This document shows, piece by piece, positions 29,501-38,300 of a stretch of DNA of 64,000 nucleotides. Under the pieces are notes generated by a model that saw nothing but the letters and a program-made list of their open reading frames with translations, did no database searches and was not told the DNA's origin. Every line of letters begins with the position of its first letter. Positions within the stretch are counted from its first letter, which is position 1. A program made the position numbers and the translations under genes. The DNA is from a virus: positions 32,998 through 96,997 of IMG/VR virus record IMGVR_UViG_3300028394_000002; one strand, 5' to 3'.

Positions 29501-32500
29501 AAGAGTTATATGGATTATATGAAATACCAGAGTCTTTTGATACTCCTGAGAAAATAAATAATTATATGAAGAATGTAATTAGACCTTTTACTCAGCAGAA
29601 GTATCAATATGTTGGGCCTAACTATATGATGAGTAAAGAAAACTATGCTCAACAAGATCCTGAAACTAGAACAGGTGTAATATCTAATCGTAAGAATTCT
29701 TATGGTATGCTTATACCTTCTTTAATTAGAGGTACTATTCTTGAAGATTTAAATATCTTTATGTTAAAGAATGGTATTGATACAATACATTTTGCTTCTG
29801 CTTCTAAAGTAGGAGCTCCTATTAGAGCTTCTAACACTCGTAGATTATTTTATACGCCTACAATAGTAGATGGTCAAATAGTAGGATTTGAAGGTTTTAA
29901 TAATGAACCTTTGCAACCTGGAGATATGGGTACATTAGATTATAGATATCTAGGTAAACAAAATGAAATAGCTTTTGAAATTAAACCTAAGGTAACTGAT
30001 TCTACACAAGGTAGAAAGACTATCCTTAGTGGTATTATGGAAGATGGTGAAAGACCTATTGATTTTAATGGTTCTCCTGAGCAGTGGGCTTCTTTAAGTG
30101 ACTTAGATAAATTAAACCAATCTAAACTTTGGAATAATGCTGTTGAATATGAAAATATTTATTCTGAATTAGTTGAGCAATTAACAGTAGAGTTATTAAA
30201 TGAATATAATACTACAGAAGGAACTAATTCATTAACTATTAATAATGGAGCTAAGTTTGCTAATTTAATTAGAAAAGCTGCTGTAGAAAGAGGAAGTCCT
30301 GATAATATACTAGAAGCTATTACTGATTGGGTTAACGATGAAGGAGGATTAAAGTATATTGAAAGTTTATCTAACTACCCTAAGATACAATATATCTTAA
30401 CTAGTTTAGTTACTAATAACTTACTTATCTTAAAAAGAAATGGTACTATGCTAGCTCAAGCTCCTAGTACTGGATGGGAATCTGGTAATAGAGAAGCGAG
30501 TAATGGTAAAGCTGTAGGCGGAGCTTTTTTAAAATTTTATGAATTTAGTTATGATAAAGATGGTAATATAATTGAAGTACACCCAGCTGAATGTGCACTA
30601 CCTTTTCCAATAGAAAAGCTACCTGGCCTATTTAAAAAGTACAGAACTAAAGATATTATTAAGGCTATTGATTTACTTAATGCTGATATAGAAGCTGGTT
30701 TTGTACCTCCAATTATAGTTAAAGGTTTAAGGATACCTAATCAACAGTTTAGCTCTAATGATGTACTACAAGTTAAGAAGTTTTTATATCCAATGTATAC
30801 TCAAACTATTATAGTACCTAATGAGATTATTGTAAAGACTGGAGGTGATTTTGATATAGATAAGGAAAGTTTATTCTTACCTTTCTTAGATGATAACTTT
30901 AATACTATATCTTCAGATAAGTTAGAAGGTACTAAAAAATTACAAGCTAGATTACTAGAAGTTGAAATAGAGATGTTATTAAACCCTGCTAGGATAGCTA
31001 GATTTTTAAAGCCTATTACTGGAGGAGATATACAAAAATTAGCTCAAATAGAGCAGAAGAAAACTTTAGGTACTGATAACTCTGTTAATAAACCTTTTAC
31101 TGATATATTTAAAATAGGCTCTTTAGTTAAATCAACTTTAGAATATGTAGGAGGTAAACAAGGTGTAGGTATTGTAGCTACTTGGATTACATTCCATAAG
31201 ATTATGGAAATGTATAATAAATCTTTAAAAGATGGTACTAAGTTTTCTATAACTAGTATACAAATTGGAAATTATGTACAAGAAGTAGAAGATGTATTGT
31301 CTGCTCTTATTACAAGTCAGGTAGATATTGTTAAAGATAGCTATTCAGCTGTTGTTAACATTGTACTAGATACCTTAAATCCTGTTTGTTATATGGTATT
31401 ACAAGGGTACTCTGTGTCAGATATTATCTCTGTAGTTAATTCCCCTGTTATAAGAGAATACTATAGATTAAGAAATAAAAGTAATGCTAAGTCAATTAGT
31501 GTAAAAAGAGGTCTAAATAAAAAAGAAGATATTATTAAGTATCTAAGTAAAGAGTTTCCTAATGAACAAAATGAGTTATATACATGGATAGCTATAGAAG
31601 ATTCTGCTAATAAGATAACAGATGTTAAAACTGAACTATCAGCTGATACTAAATATCAAAAAAGTCCTAGTGACGTACAAGCTCTAGAAACTCTTTATAA
31701 AGAGATTACTGGTGAAAATGGTATATTTAGTAAAGAAACTATAGATGACTTAATGAACAATAGTTTATTAACTCCTTTTATTAAATCTAGAGAGTTAATA
31801 TCTAAATGGTTTGATCAACTTTATCTTACTAAGAGTACTGAAAGAATGAGAGATCTAACAGAAGATTTAAGAGCTAAAGCTTTTGACCATATTAAAAATA
31901 AAGAAATTAATAGTAAAGCTAGACAAAGATTTGATGAAAACCTTATTAACTACTTAATTCAAAATACTAAAAATAATACACAGTTTAAAGGTAAGTTTGA
32001 TACTTTATTTAAAGGTGATAATAGTATAGCTAGAAGAATACTTAAAGCTAAAAAGAATCCAGCTTTTGAAAATAACTATTTAATTAATCAATTAGTAGCT
32101 CAATTAGATAATAAGCTAGGTATTAATGAGAATGAAAAGATAGATAACTTAAAGTTATATGCAGGTAAATTAACAGATAGCGAAGCTAATAGTTTAGCTC
32201 AAGCATTTGCAGATATTAAAAAGATAGATGAAAATTTATATGATGATTTAATAGTATTTAATATATTCCAATCTGGTATAAGTAATAGTACTTACCAACT
32301 TAATAAGGTTTTACCTTACGAAGCTCAAAAGAAAGTATTAGACTTTATAGCTACTATGGATGTTAAAGGTATTACTAATAAAGTACTCGCTGATTTCTAT
32401 GTTAAATTCTTCTTAGCTAATCCTAATCAAATTAATAAAAAACCTAAAGTAGGTAATATATTTTCTCCGTTTAAAAAGGATTTTTCTACTGGTAAGTTAG

Positions 32501-33414
32501 TTATTTTAATTAATGGTGTTAATAGTGAGAGTATCGGCCCTATAGGAGGGTTTAATGCTATTGATTATACTAGACCTTTAACTGGGGAAGTTGCTAATAA
32601 AGCTGCTGAAATTGAAGAGTACTTAAATGGTTATGAAGTTAGAAATATTATGGAAAGAATAACTGGTAAAGTTGCTGAAGTAAGTTCTAGCGGGTCTACT
32701 ACATCTACTCAACCATCTACTAGTGTTAAAGTAATTCCTCTAAATGAATCACAAAGATTTACTAGAGAATCAGCTGAAAAAGATACAGAGTATATGTATT
32801 TATTTACAGATAATGCTGGTAGAACGTCAGGCTCAGGAGTTATTGATCCTAACAGTTGGTATGCTAAAAAATATGGTGTAGATAAAAAATATGCAAGTAA
32901 AACACAAGCTGTAGCAAGAGGTCTTAAAAATGTTTATCCTATTACTACAATGGTAGATGATAAGAGAACTCAATGGACAGATGACCAATTTAATGAATAC
33001 AAGAAAATTATTGATGATGAAATAGAAACTATTAAACAGGCATCTAAGAAGTATAATGGTATTAAGTTTGGTGCAGAAATGCCTTTTGGTAAAGGTGCTA
33101 TTTCTAATATGAAAGACAGTGCTCCTAAAATATGGAATTATCTTAATACAAAACTTGCTGAAATAGGTATTGATAATACGGGAGATATACCTGTATCTAC
33201 TCAATCACAAGCTACTACTTCTACTGAAGATAAAAAAGCTGATACTTTTTATAACCTTGAAGATTTCACAAATGAGCAAAAAGTTATTATATTAGATAAT
33301 ATGATAGCTAAAAAAATGTCTGCTGATAAAAATAATGCTTTAATTCAAATAGAAGCTCAATTACTAAAAGATAGAAAATCAACTATTGAGTTTTTAAAAT
33401 CTTGTTTAACTTAA
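26599..33414 (+). CDS. Virion DNA-dependent RNA polymerase, crAss-like
   Basis: The 2271-residue protein carries GGDFDIDKES, with Asp1417, Asp1419 and Asp1421 forming the DxDxD metal-binding signature. That is the signature of the single-chain crAss-like RNA polymerase, characterised in phage phi14:2 and related to the RNA polymerases of eukaryotic RNA interference. Such enzymes travel in the virion and transcribe early genes after injection. The N-terminus (CPNPKHPDFKALV, then IPTTQEV) resembles that of the 496-residue protein downstream. A separate C-terminal domain at about 2060-2190 has TDNAGRTSG, YPITTMVDD and FGKGAISNM motifs and is not part of the polymerase core. No intein is visible. 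Confidence 0.85.
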   Translation: MAKSCPNPKHPDFKALVSQYGELNAYKLYYKNNSKIPTTQEVKEIKRLDPKVMTKFIFEGVELSTNEQSELFEGLKYYFIKNLVNNLSSLDDFSNLLDDTLSTSKFQQVYQEALLDMVSMFDGTNPRHMEIASAISRDFPTSFLADYFKFTYPEDSDHANLILNTFKVKIANLFKFKEGDEDTSFELQSSIEEVRDNWNTESLEQNRKDSFSRAIKLLISGIPKLSKQNLVDNPTGYSVDDYNNAILSDNLNLESPIAQSEANDLLMNVFVNQPADINAFMRVIKNERKTNPTIEWLHQKVFYPEQFIFDDKGNVLSLKDNNESNLPRISLINKFISSFSNTKYEFINQVINGDEIKSQNADTNNMQNRMLKEWSGQLDIAFTENKSKIINTLNDKYSSEEEILKAIGFPLASKGVITSKKKIKVLAGSKTFFEVYAAFLGEFKTFIKNGGNPIDIFQQVGKEPSTINVLATAMIEFNAPYRNDYDNQLANVSGNNVSSINLNTYQTLVINNLNRVVDLVRDELGYDGVDADTFKDVYLKRLNEIYPEILNSWSYDSIWLNKYLAKGTKITMSLIAGTTADNDGLPTSKLVESDLWSSFLNNTLENNFPAIKHADRSMFPSYSFGYGVTDIFSDIASNYTPTSNWRSIFKGYLHDYFVSELKRVRKTRGDYKAYIENYDTLGQEFLVFNGILDTFKKDASHQARLEALINSDELDFTGNNFVNKQMDSWINDYFAKTKAESRLAGINELTPGAGLNKNVISNLTESFKSKPDTFEFYDEAIELAAAKFFVGAVEQSKLFLGDPAFYKIKGFTNNLNNARQVTAEESILIYDFVKRANMQSSTKQVMIVDNVTNSYLESLFNSPNYKIKLKDGEEFFYRKKFDGTLTELVIDDPRVVAHIREELAKIYQNDLESFEAYFPKGGFEETDGYSLGNIFFAAESIFRTEGISSSRLEVVKKELKALSANSQEELYGLYEIPESFDTPEKINNYMKNVIRPFTQQKYQYVGPNYMMSKENYAQQDPETRTGVISNRKNSYGMLIPSLIRGTILEDLNIFMLKNGIDTIHFASASKVGAPIRASNTRRLFYTPTIVDGQIVGFEGFNNEPLQPGDMGTLDYRYLGKQNEIAFEIKPKVTDSTQGRKTILSGIMEDGERPIDFNGSPEQWASLSDLDKLNQSKLWNNAVEYENIYSELVEQLTVELLNEYNTTEGTNSLTINNGAKFANLIRKAAVERGSPDNILEAITDWVNDEGGLKYIESLSNYPKIQYILTSLVTNNLLILKRNGTMLAQAPSTGWESGNREASNGKAVGGAFLKFYEFSYDKDGNIIEVHPAECALPFPIEKLPGLFKKYRTKDIIKAIDLLNADIEAGFVPPIIVKGLRIPNQQFSSNDVLQVKKFLYPMYTQTIIVPNEIIVKTGGDFDIDKESLFLPFLDDNFNTISSDKLEGTKKLQARLLEVEIEMLLNPARIARFLKPITGGDIQKLAQIEQKKTLGTDNSVNKPFTDIFKIGSLVKSTLEYVGGKQGVGIVATWITFHKIMEMYNKSLKDGTKFSITSIQIGNYVQEVEDVLSALITSQVDIVKDSYSAVVNIVLDTLNPVCYMVLQGYSVSDIISVVNSPVIREYYRLRNKSNAKSISVKRGLNKKEDIIKYLSKEFPNEQNELYTWIAIEDSANKITDVKTELSADTKYQKSPSDVQALETLYKEITGENGIFSKETIDDLMNNSLLTPFIKSRELISKWFDQLYLTKSTERMRDLTEDLRAKAFDHIKNKEINSKARQRFDENLINYLIQNTKNNTQFKGKFDTLFKGDNSIARRILKAKKNPAFENNYLINQLVAQLDNKLGINENEKIDNLKLYAGKLTDSEANSLAQAFADIKKIDENLYDDLIVFNIFQSGISNSTYQLNKVLPYEAQKKVLDFIATMDVKGITNKVLADFYVKFFLANPNQINKKPKVGNIFSPFKKDFSTGKLVILINGVNSESIGPIGGFNAIDYTRPLTGEVANKAAEIEEYLNGYEVRNIMERITGKVAEVSSSGSTTSTQPSTSVKVIPLNESQRFTRESAEKDTEYMYLFTDNAGRTSGSGVIDPNSWYAKKYGVDKKYASKTQAVARGLKNVYPITTMVDDKRTQWTDDQFNEYKKIIDDEIETIKQASKKYNGIKFGAEMPFGKGAISNMKDSAPKIWNYLNTKLAEIGIDNTGDIPVSTQSQATTSTEDKKADTFYNLEDFTNEQKVIILDNMIAKKMSADKNNALIQIEAQLLKDRKSTIEFLKSCLT

Positions 33415-33425
33415 AATAAAATAAA

Positions 33426-33836
33426 ATGTTACCTAAATTAAAAGGAAGTCAAATGGAACCTAGCGGATCAACTAAAATGGCTGTACAAGCTATATCACAA
33501 TGCTTATTTGAAGCTGAAATTCAAATGCATATAGTACATCTACAAGCAAGAGATAAATCATTTGCAATGCATGAGGCACTTGGTGCATTCTACTCATCAT
33601 TAGCTGATTTAAATGATGATTTAGTAGAGAAAAGTTTTGTTAAAACTGGTCTTATGTTAAACTATTCATCAATGATGATTACTAATAATGTAGAGCCTAT
33701 CTCTTATATTAAGAAAGAGATGGCTAAGATTGAGGCTATGAGAGCTAGAGTTACTGAAGGATATATAGAGCAAATGATTGATAATATATTAGAACAATTT
33801 GCTCACGTAATTTATAAATTAGAAAACTTACACTAA
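33426..33836 (+). CDS. Small ferritin-like/Dps-like protein (DUF5856-like)
   Basis: The 136-residue, almost fully helical protein contains EIQMHIVHLQARDKSFAMHE and ALGAFYSSLADLNDDLVEK. These resemble the first two helices of Dps/ferritin-like phage proteins of the DUF5856 type. The metal-ligand pattern is not complete by eye, so iron binding is uncertain. It sits between the polymerase and the 496-residue protein, and its last base overlaps the next start codon, so it is made together with virion cargo. It could be a small virion or DNA-associated protein. The family call is moderate. Confidence 0.6.
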   Translation: MLPKLKGSQMEPSGSTKMAVQAISQCLFEAEIQMHIVHLQARDKSFAMHEALGAFYSSLADLNDDLVEKSFVKTGLMLNYSSMMITNNVEPISYIKKEMAKIEAMRARVTEGYIEQMIDNILEQFAHVIYKLENLH

Positions 33837-35326
33837 TGGCTACATTCTGTATAACTTCTAGTAACCCAGAATTCCAAAAGTTATTAGCTGAAAGTAAAAA
33901 GCAGCCATTAGAATTTGAAATGATGGTTTCTAAATGGATGACTGAATCTGGAATACACAATAGATACCCGACTTTACAAGAGTTGGGTATTACTACTATG
34001 GAGAGTGTTAAACCAGAAGTAGATAATAATTCTTTTTTTCAACTTGATAAATCAAAACTTCCTGCGGCTGAAAAAAAACTTGATGACCAGCTTCTTTTAT
34101 TTCTTAATGAATTTGGGGTAACAACTAAAGAATTAAATGACTTTAAAAAAAGATTTGGTGTAGATGCTTTAGGGGCTACAGATGTTATACAAAAGCTTAT
34201 ATATTTATCATCTAAAAGAAACATAACTACAGTACCTGAAGAAGCTGCTCATATGATAGTTATGCTTATGGGTAAAAACCATCCATTAATTAAAGAGGCT
34301 TTTACAAATATAGAAAGTTGGTCAGGATATAATAGTGTTAAAAAACAATATATGCCAATTTATAAAGATGAAAATAAAGTTAAAATAGAAGCTTTAGGAC
34401 ATCTTATAAGAGATGCAATTGTTAATCAATACACATCTAAAAATCCTGTTGAAAAAACATTATTACAAAAAATTAAAGCTTTAATTGATGAGTTCTTTAA
34501 ATCTATCCGTAGTAAATTTAATATTAAAAAAAATAATCGTATAGTCTATGATAAACAAGCTGTTGTAAAAATAGCTGAAGGAATGCTAGCTGGAGATAAA
34601 TCATTAGTAACATCTCAAAAATCATTTGCTTACTCAAATGTAGATTATAATAAGGCTTTAGATCAAGACCTTCTTTCAAAACAAATAGTTAATGAGTACA
34701 CAGAAAATCTTCCATTTAAACTTGCTGGCAGTCTAGCTATTGCTAAACAAACAAATATAGAAAGATGGAGAGGTGAGCAGATTCATGATCTTGATTTTAA
34801 AGTATCTCAAAAATGGTTAGATGAAAATGGGCAAGAAGCTTTTGATAAGTTAATGGATAAACCAAATATTGTTAAATTAAGAGAAATAAAAAATGAGTCT
34901 AATAATTATATTACAAAAAGTTATTTACAAGCTTCAAAAGGATATAGAATAGAAACTAAAAGAAAAATTAATCCTAGTGCTCCAATGTTTGATATAAATG
35001 TTTATGGTCCAAATAATAATTTATTGCCTATATTAGAAGGAGCTAAAAAAATTAAAACTTTAGATTTTTTTATTGGTGGTAATGAGGAAGAATCTTTTGA
35101 AAATGTAGCATCATGGCAAGATATTTTTGAAGGTAAACTTAGTTTATCCCCATTAGGACAAAAAGAGTTAATGTTTGATAGACCTAAAGATCAGACTGAC
35201 TACATAAATGTATTACCTGTTAATTTACAAGAAAGTAAATACAAAAATTTATATTACCAAACTAGTAACGAAGATATTATAGAAGAATTAGTACAAGAAA
35301 ATAAATTAGAAAGAAAATGCCAGTAA
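33836..35326 (+). CDS. Virion-module protein with nucleotidyltransferase-like motif
   Basis: The 496-residue protein starts with CITSSNPEFQKLL and YPTLQEL, an N-terminal module also seen at the start of the RNA polymerase. A TVPEEAAHMIVMLM segment near residue 135 looks like a degenerate zinc-protease helix. At about 296-318, LAGSLAIAKQ followed about 15 residues later by IHDLDF matches the GS...DxD pattern of minimal nucleotidyltransferase folds. The gene overlaps the next by ten bases and lies between polymerase and nuclease-containing cargo genes. Activity is not established; the motif match is a hypothesis. Confidence 0.6.
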   Translation: MATFCITSSNPEFQKLLAESKKQPLEFEMMVSKWMTESGIHNRYPTLQELGITTMESVKPEVDNNSFFQLDKSKLPAAEKKLDDQLLLFLNEFGVTTKELNDFKKRFGVDALGATDVIQKLIYLSSKRNITTVPEEAAHMIVMLMGKNHPLIKEAFTNIESWSGYNSVKKQYMPIYKDENKVKIEALGHLIRDAIVNQYTSKNPVEKTLLQKIKALIDEFFKSIRSKFNIKKNNRIVYDKQAVVKIAEGMLAGDKSLVTSQKSFAYSNVDYNKALDQDLLSKQIVNEYTENLPFKLAGSLAIAKQTNIERWRGEQIHDLDFKVSQKWLDENGQEAFDKLMDKPNIVKLREIKNESNNYITKSYLQASKGYRIETKRKINPSAPMFDINVYGPNNNLLPILEGAKKIKTLDFFIGGNEEESFENVASWQDIFEGKLSLSPLGQKELMFDRPKDQTDYINVLPVNLQESKYKNLYYQTSNEDIIEELVQENKLERKCQ

Positions 35327-38300
35327 ATTGTCCAATAGACCCAAGTAAGTTTGATATTCAAACTGTTAGAGATTTAGTTAACCAAAAGAAATTTGAATTC
35401 TTAAAAGGAAATCCTAATGATACAGTTGAAGATGTTATAGCTAGAAGAAAGATACTACAAGGATTATTTACAACTGAGCTTGTAGACAATAGTAAACTTA
35501 CTAAAGGCTTACATTTAGATGGCTCAGGTAAGACTTCTAGATATGTTTGGATAGATACTAAAGAGTTAGCTGTTCAAGGTCGTGTAACAGATAAAAACAA
35601 AGCTGCTTTTGTTAAAAGACGAGGTAAAGAAGCTTCTGATGAGCTATCTAACTTACCTGATAATGAAGTAAAAAGAAATGGAGGTACTAAGTTTCATAAA
35701 GCTGCTCAAGATTTAACTAATATTTTTAAGAATAAGTATGCTAAATTTATAGAAAACCCTCCTAGTAAGGAAGAATTAAAAACTGTTCAAGAAATTAGTG
35801 ATGAGTTAGGATTAAATCCTCAAGACTTTGAAGCTTTGTTTTTTGAGATAGAAAAGTTAGTTAAATTAGGTATTGATATACAAAAAGATATAGACCCTAC
35901 TAAAAAGGTATTTATTCAAGCTGAAGATTTTAATTTAGATACTGATGGTTCTAAAGGGGGTACAGCTGACTTATTTTTTCTTTTTAGTGATAAATCTGGT
36001 GGGGTACTTGATTATAAAACTATGACTCCTCATTATAGTAAGCTAGATGCTAATGGTAATATAGTTAAAGATGATTGGATTCCTGGTTACAAGATAGAAG
36101 AATTTAATGTGCAATTACCTACTCTTATGGATATGTATAAGAAGACAGGAGTTAAAAATTTTAGGTTTGCTAGAATTATGCCTGTTCAAATAGGATTTGT
36201 TGAGAAGAAAAAAGCTGATCCTACTAAAAAAGAAGGTGCTAGGCTAACTGATGTTATTACTACTATTAAAATGGGAGAGGATTCTGATAAAAAGAAATTT
36301 CTTACTCCTATTCCTATTACTTTAGAAAGTACTGGGGTAGCTGGATTAGATGAAGCTTTATCAAAAGCTAATAAATTAAAGCATAACTTAACTAAAAGGT
36401 TAGAAAGATTAGCTGATGAAACAGCTGAAGCTTTTAAACTTAGAGGTAGAATTAAGAAGTTAAATTCTTTGATTAACTCTATTATGTTAAAGAAAGATAT
36501 TAAAGGGTTTACTGAACTTTATAATGGTCTTATACAAGGCTATTTAGATATTAATAGAACGCTTAAATCCGATTACCTAGAAGAAGGTAACACTTTGTAC
36601 TTAAACCTATCTAAGATTGATGATTTAATGTCGGATTTACAACTCTTTAAAGCTATTGCTAATAGTACCCCTGACTTTATTAAAAGTATTCCTGAGGATA
36701 AAGCTAATGCTTTAGATAGAGCTGCATATTTTGCTAACTTAGATACTATTGCAGGTGTTGCTAATAATCTAGAAGAGGCTTTAAAACAAAGAACAATAGA
36801 TTTAACTTTAAATTTAGATGACAGAGCTGCTATGCTCGGAGATAAAAACTTAACTTGGTTTGATAAATTGCTCCGTAGATTTAGTAATATTAACAATACT
36901 ATATTTAAAAAAGCTAGAACTATTATTGAAGGTGCTAACACTAAAACAAGATTAGATTTAATAAAGTTTACTGATAAATTAGATAAACTTAATAAAGAAC
37001 TTCAAGTTTGGGGTGCTGCTAATGGATTAGGTGGTTTTAAAGTTTATGATTTACTTATTAACAAGAAGTCAGGTAATTTACATACTAAGTTTAAAAGTGA
37101 GTTATATGATGAATTAGAAGAAGCTAGAAGAGAGAAAGATGACAAAACTTTAGATAGTATGGTAAAACTTAAAGAAGACTATAAAGAGCTTTATCAAGCA
37201 GCTTTACAAAAACACATGATTATAAATTCTTATACTATGGGTGATATACAAACTAATAAGGATTTAATTGAATGGATTAATGAGAACAATCCAGATTTAA
37301 AATCTTCTACTAGTAAATATAGTGATTATTGGTATAAGTATTATGAAATAGATCCTTCTAAAGTAAGTGAAAATTTACTTAATCCTGAATATGCTAAGAT
37401 TAGAAGTACTCCAGCTTTGTTAAATTACTATAATTTCTGGGAAGAAAGTATGGAGCAATTTAGAAGCTTGCTTGATATACAGTATACTAAAGTACCTAAT
37501 AACTTTATACCTTGGATAAAAGGTAATACTATGGAGCAGTTTATGAATGGCTCTACTGTATTTTCTAAAGAAAACTTTATGAACATAATGAGTGTTCAAG
37601 AAAACAATACTATTCTTTATAAAGAAGGTTATATAACATTAAGAGGAGAAATAGACCCAGCTACTGGATTACAAAAAAGAGAGATACCTAAATACTTTAT
37701 TAATCCTTTAGTTAATAACCAAGGTGATATAGATAATACTTTAAAGTCTTTTGATTTGTCTTCTAGCTTAGCTGTATTTGCTCAAATGGCTTTTAGTTAT
37801 AATAACTTAAAACATACTGAGAGTACTATTGAAGCTTTAAAAGATATACTTGCTGAAAAAGGTGTTAACCAAACTACAGCCGATGGTAAAGAAGTTAGAA
37901 TTAACAATGATCAAAAAGCTCAAACAGAAGAAGGTCCTCAAACTGAGGAGTCTAGGTTATTTGAAGATATGGTTAACTATCACTTATACGGAGTATTCTA
38001 TAAAGATAAACCTAGTAAGCTTAAACAAGGCCTTTTAAAAATTAAGCAGTATCAACAAATAAAAGAACTTGCTATTTCTCCTATATCTAATCTAGTTAAC
38101 TTAATGGGGGCTAGAACTAATGCTTTCTTTGAGGGTGATAAAGGATATTTCTATACTAAAACTATGTGGGGTAAGTCTTTAAAAGATAGATACTCTAATG
38201 AAAAAAAGCCTTTATACTTTGCTCTAGCTAATTTTATACAGCCTTATGCAGGTAAACCTGAAGATCGTAAATCTATGCCTTGGCTAGATAAGGTAGCTAA

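Noticed and set aside
37850-38038. Small + strand frame inside the 1389-residue gene, as a possible overlapping gene
   Set aside because: It is fully contained in another reading frame of the nuclease-containing gene, is very Lys/Leu-rich and has no start-region signal.
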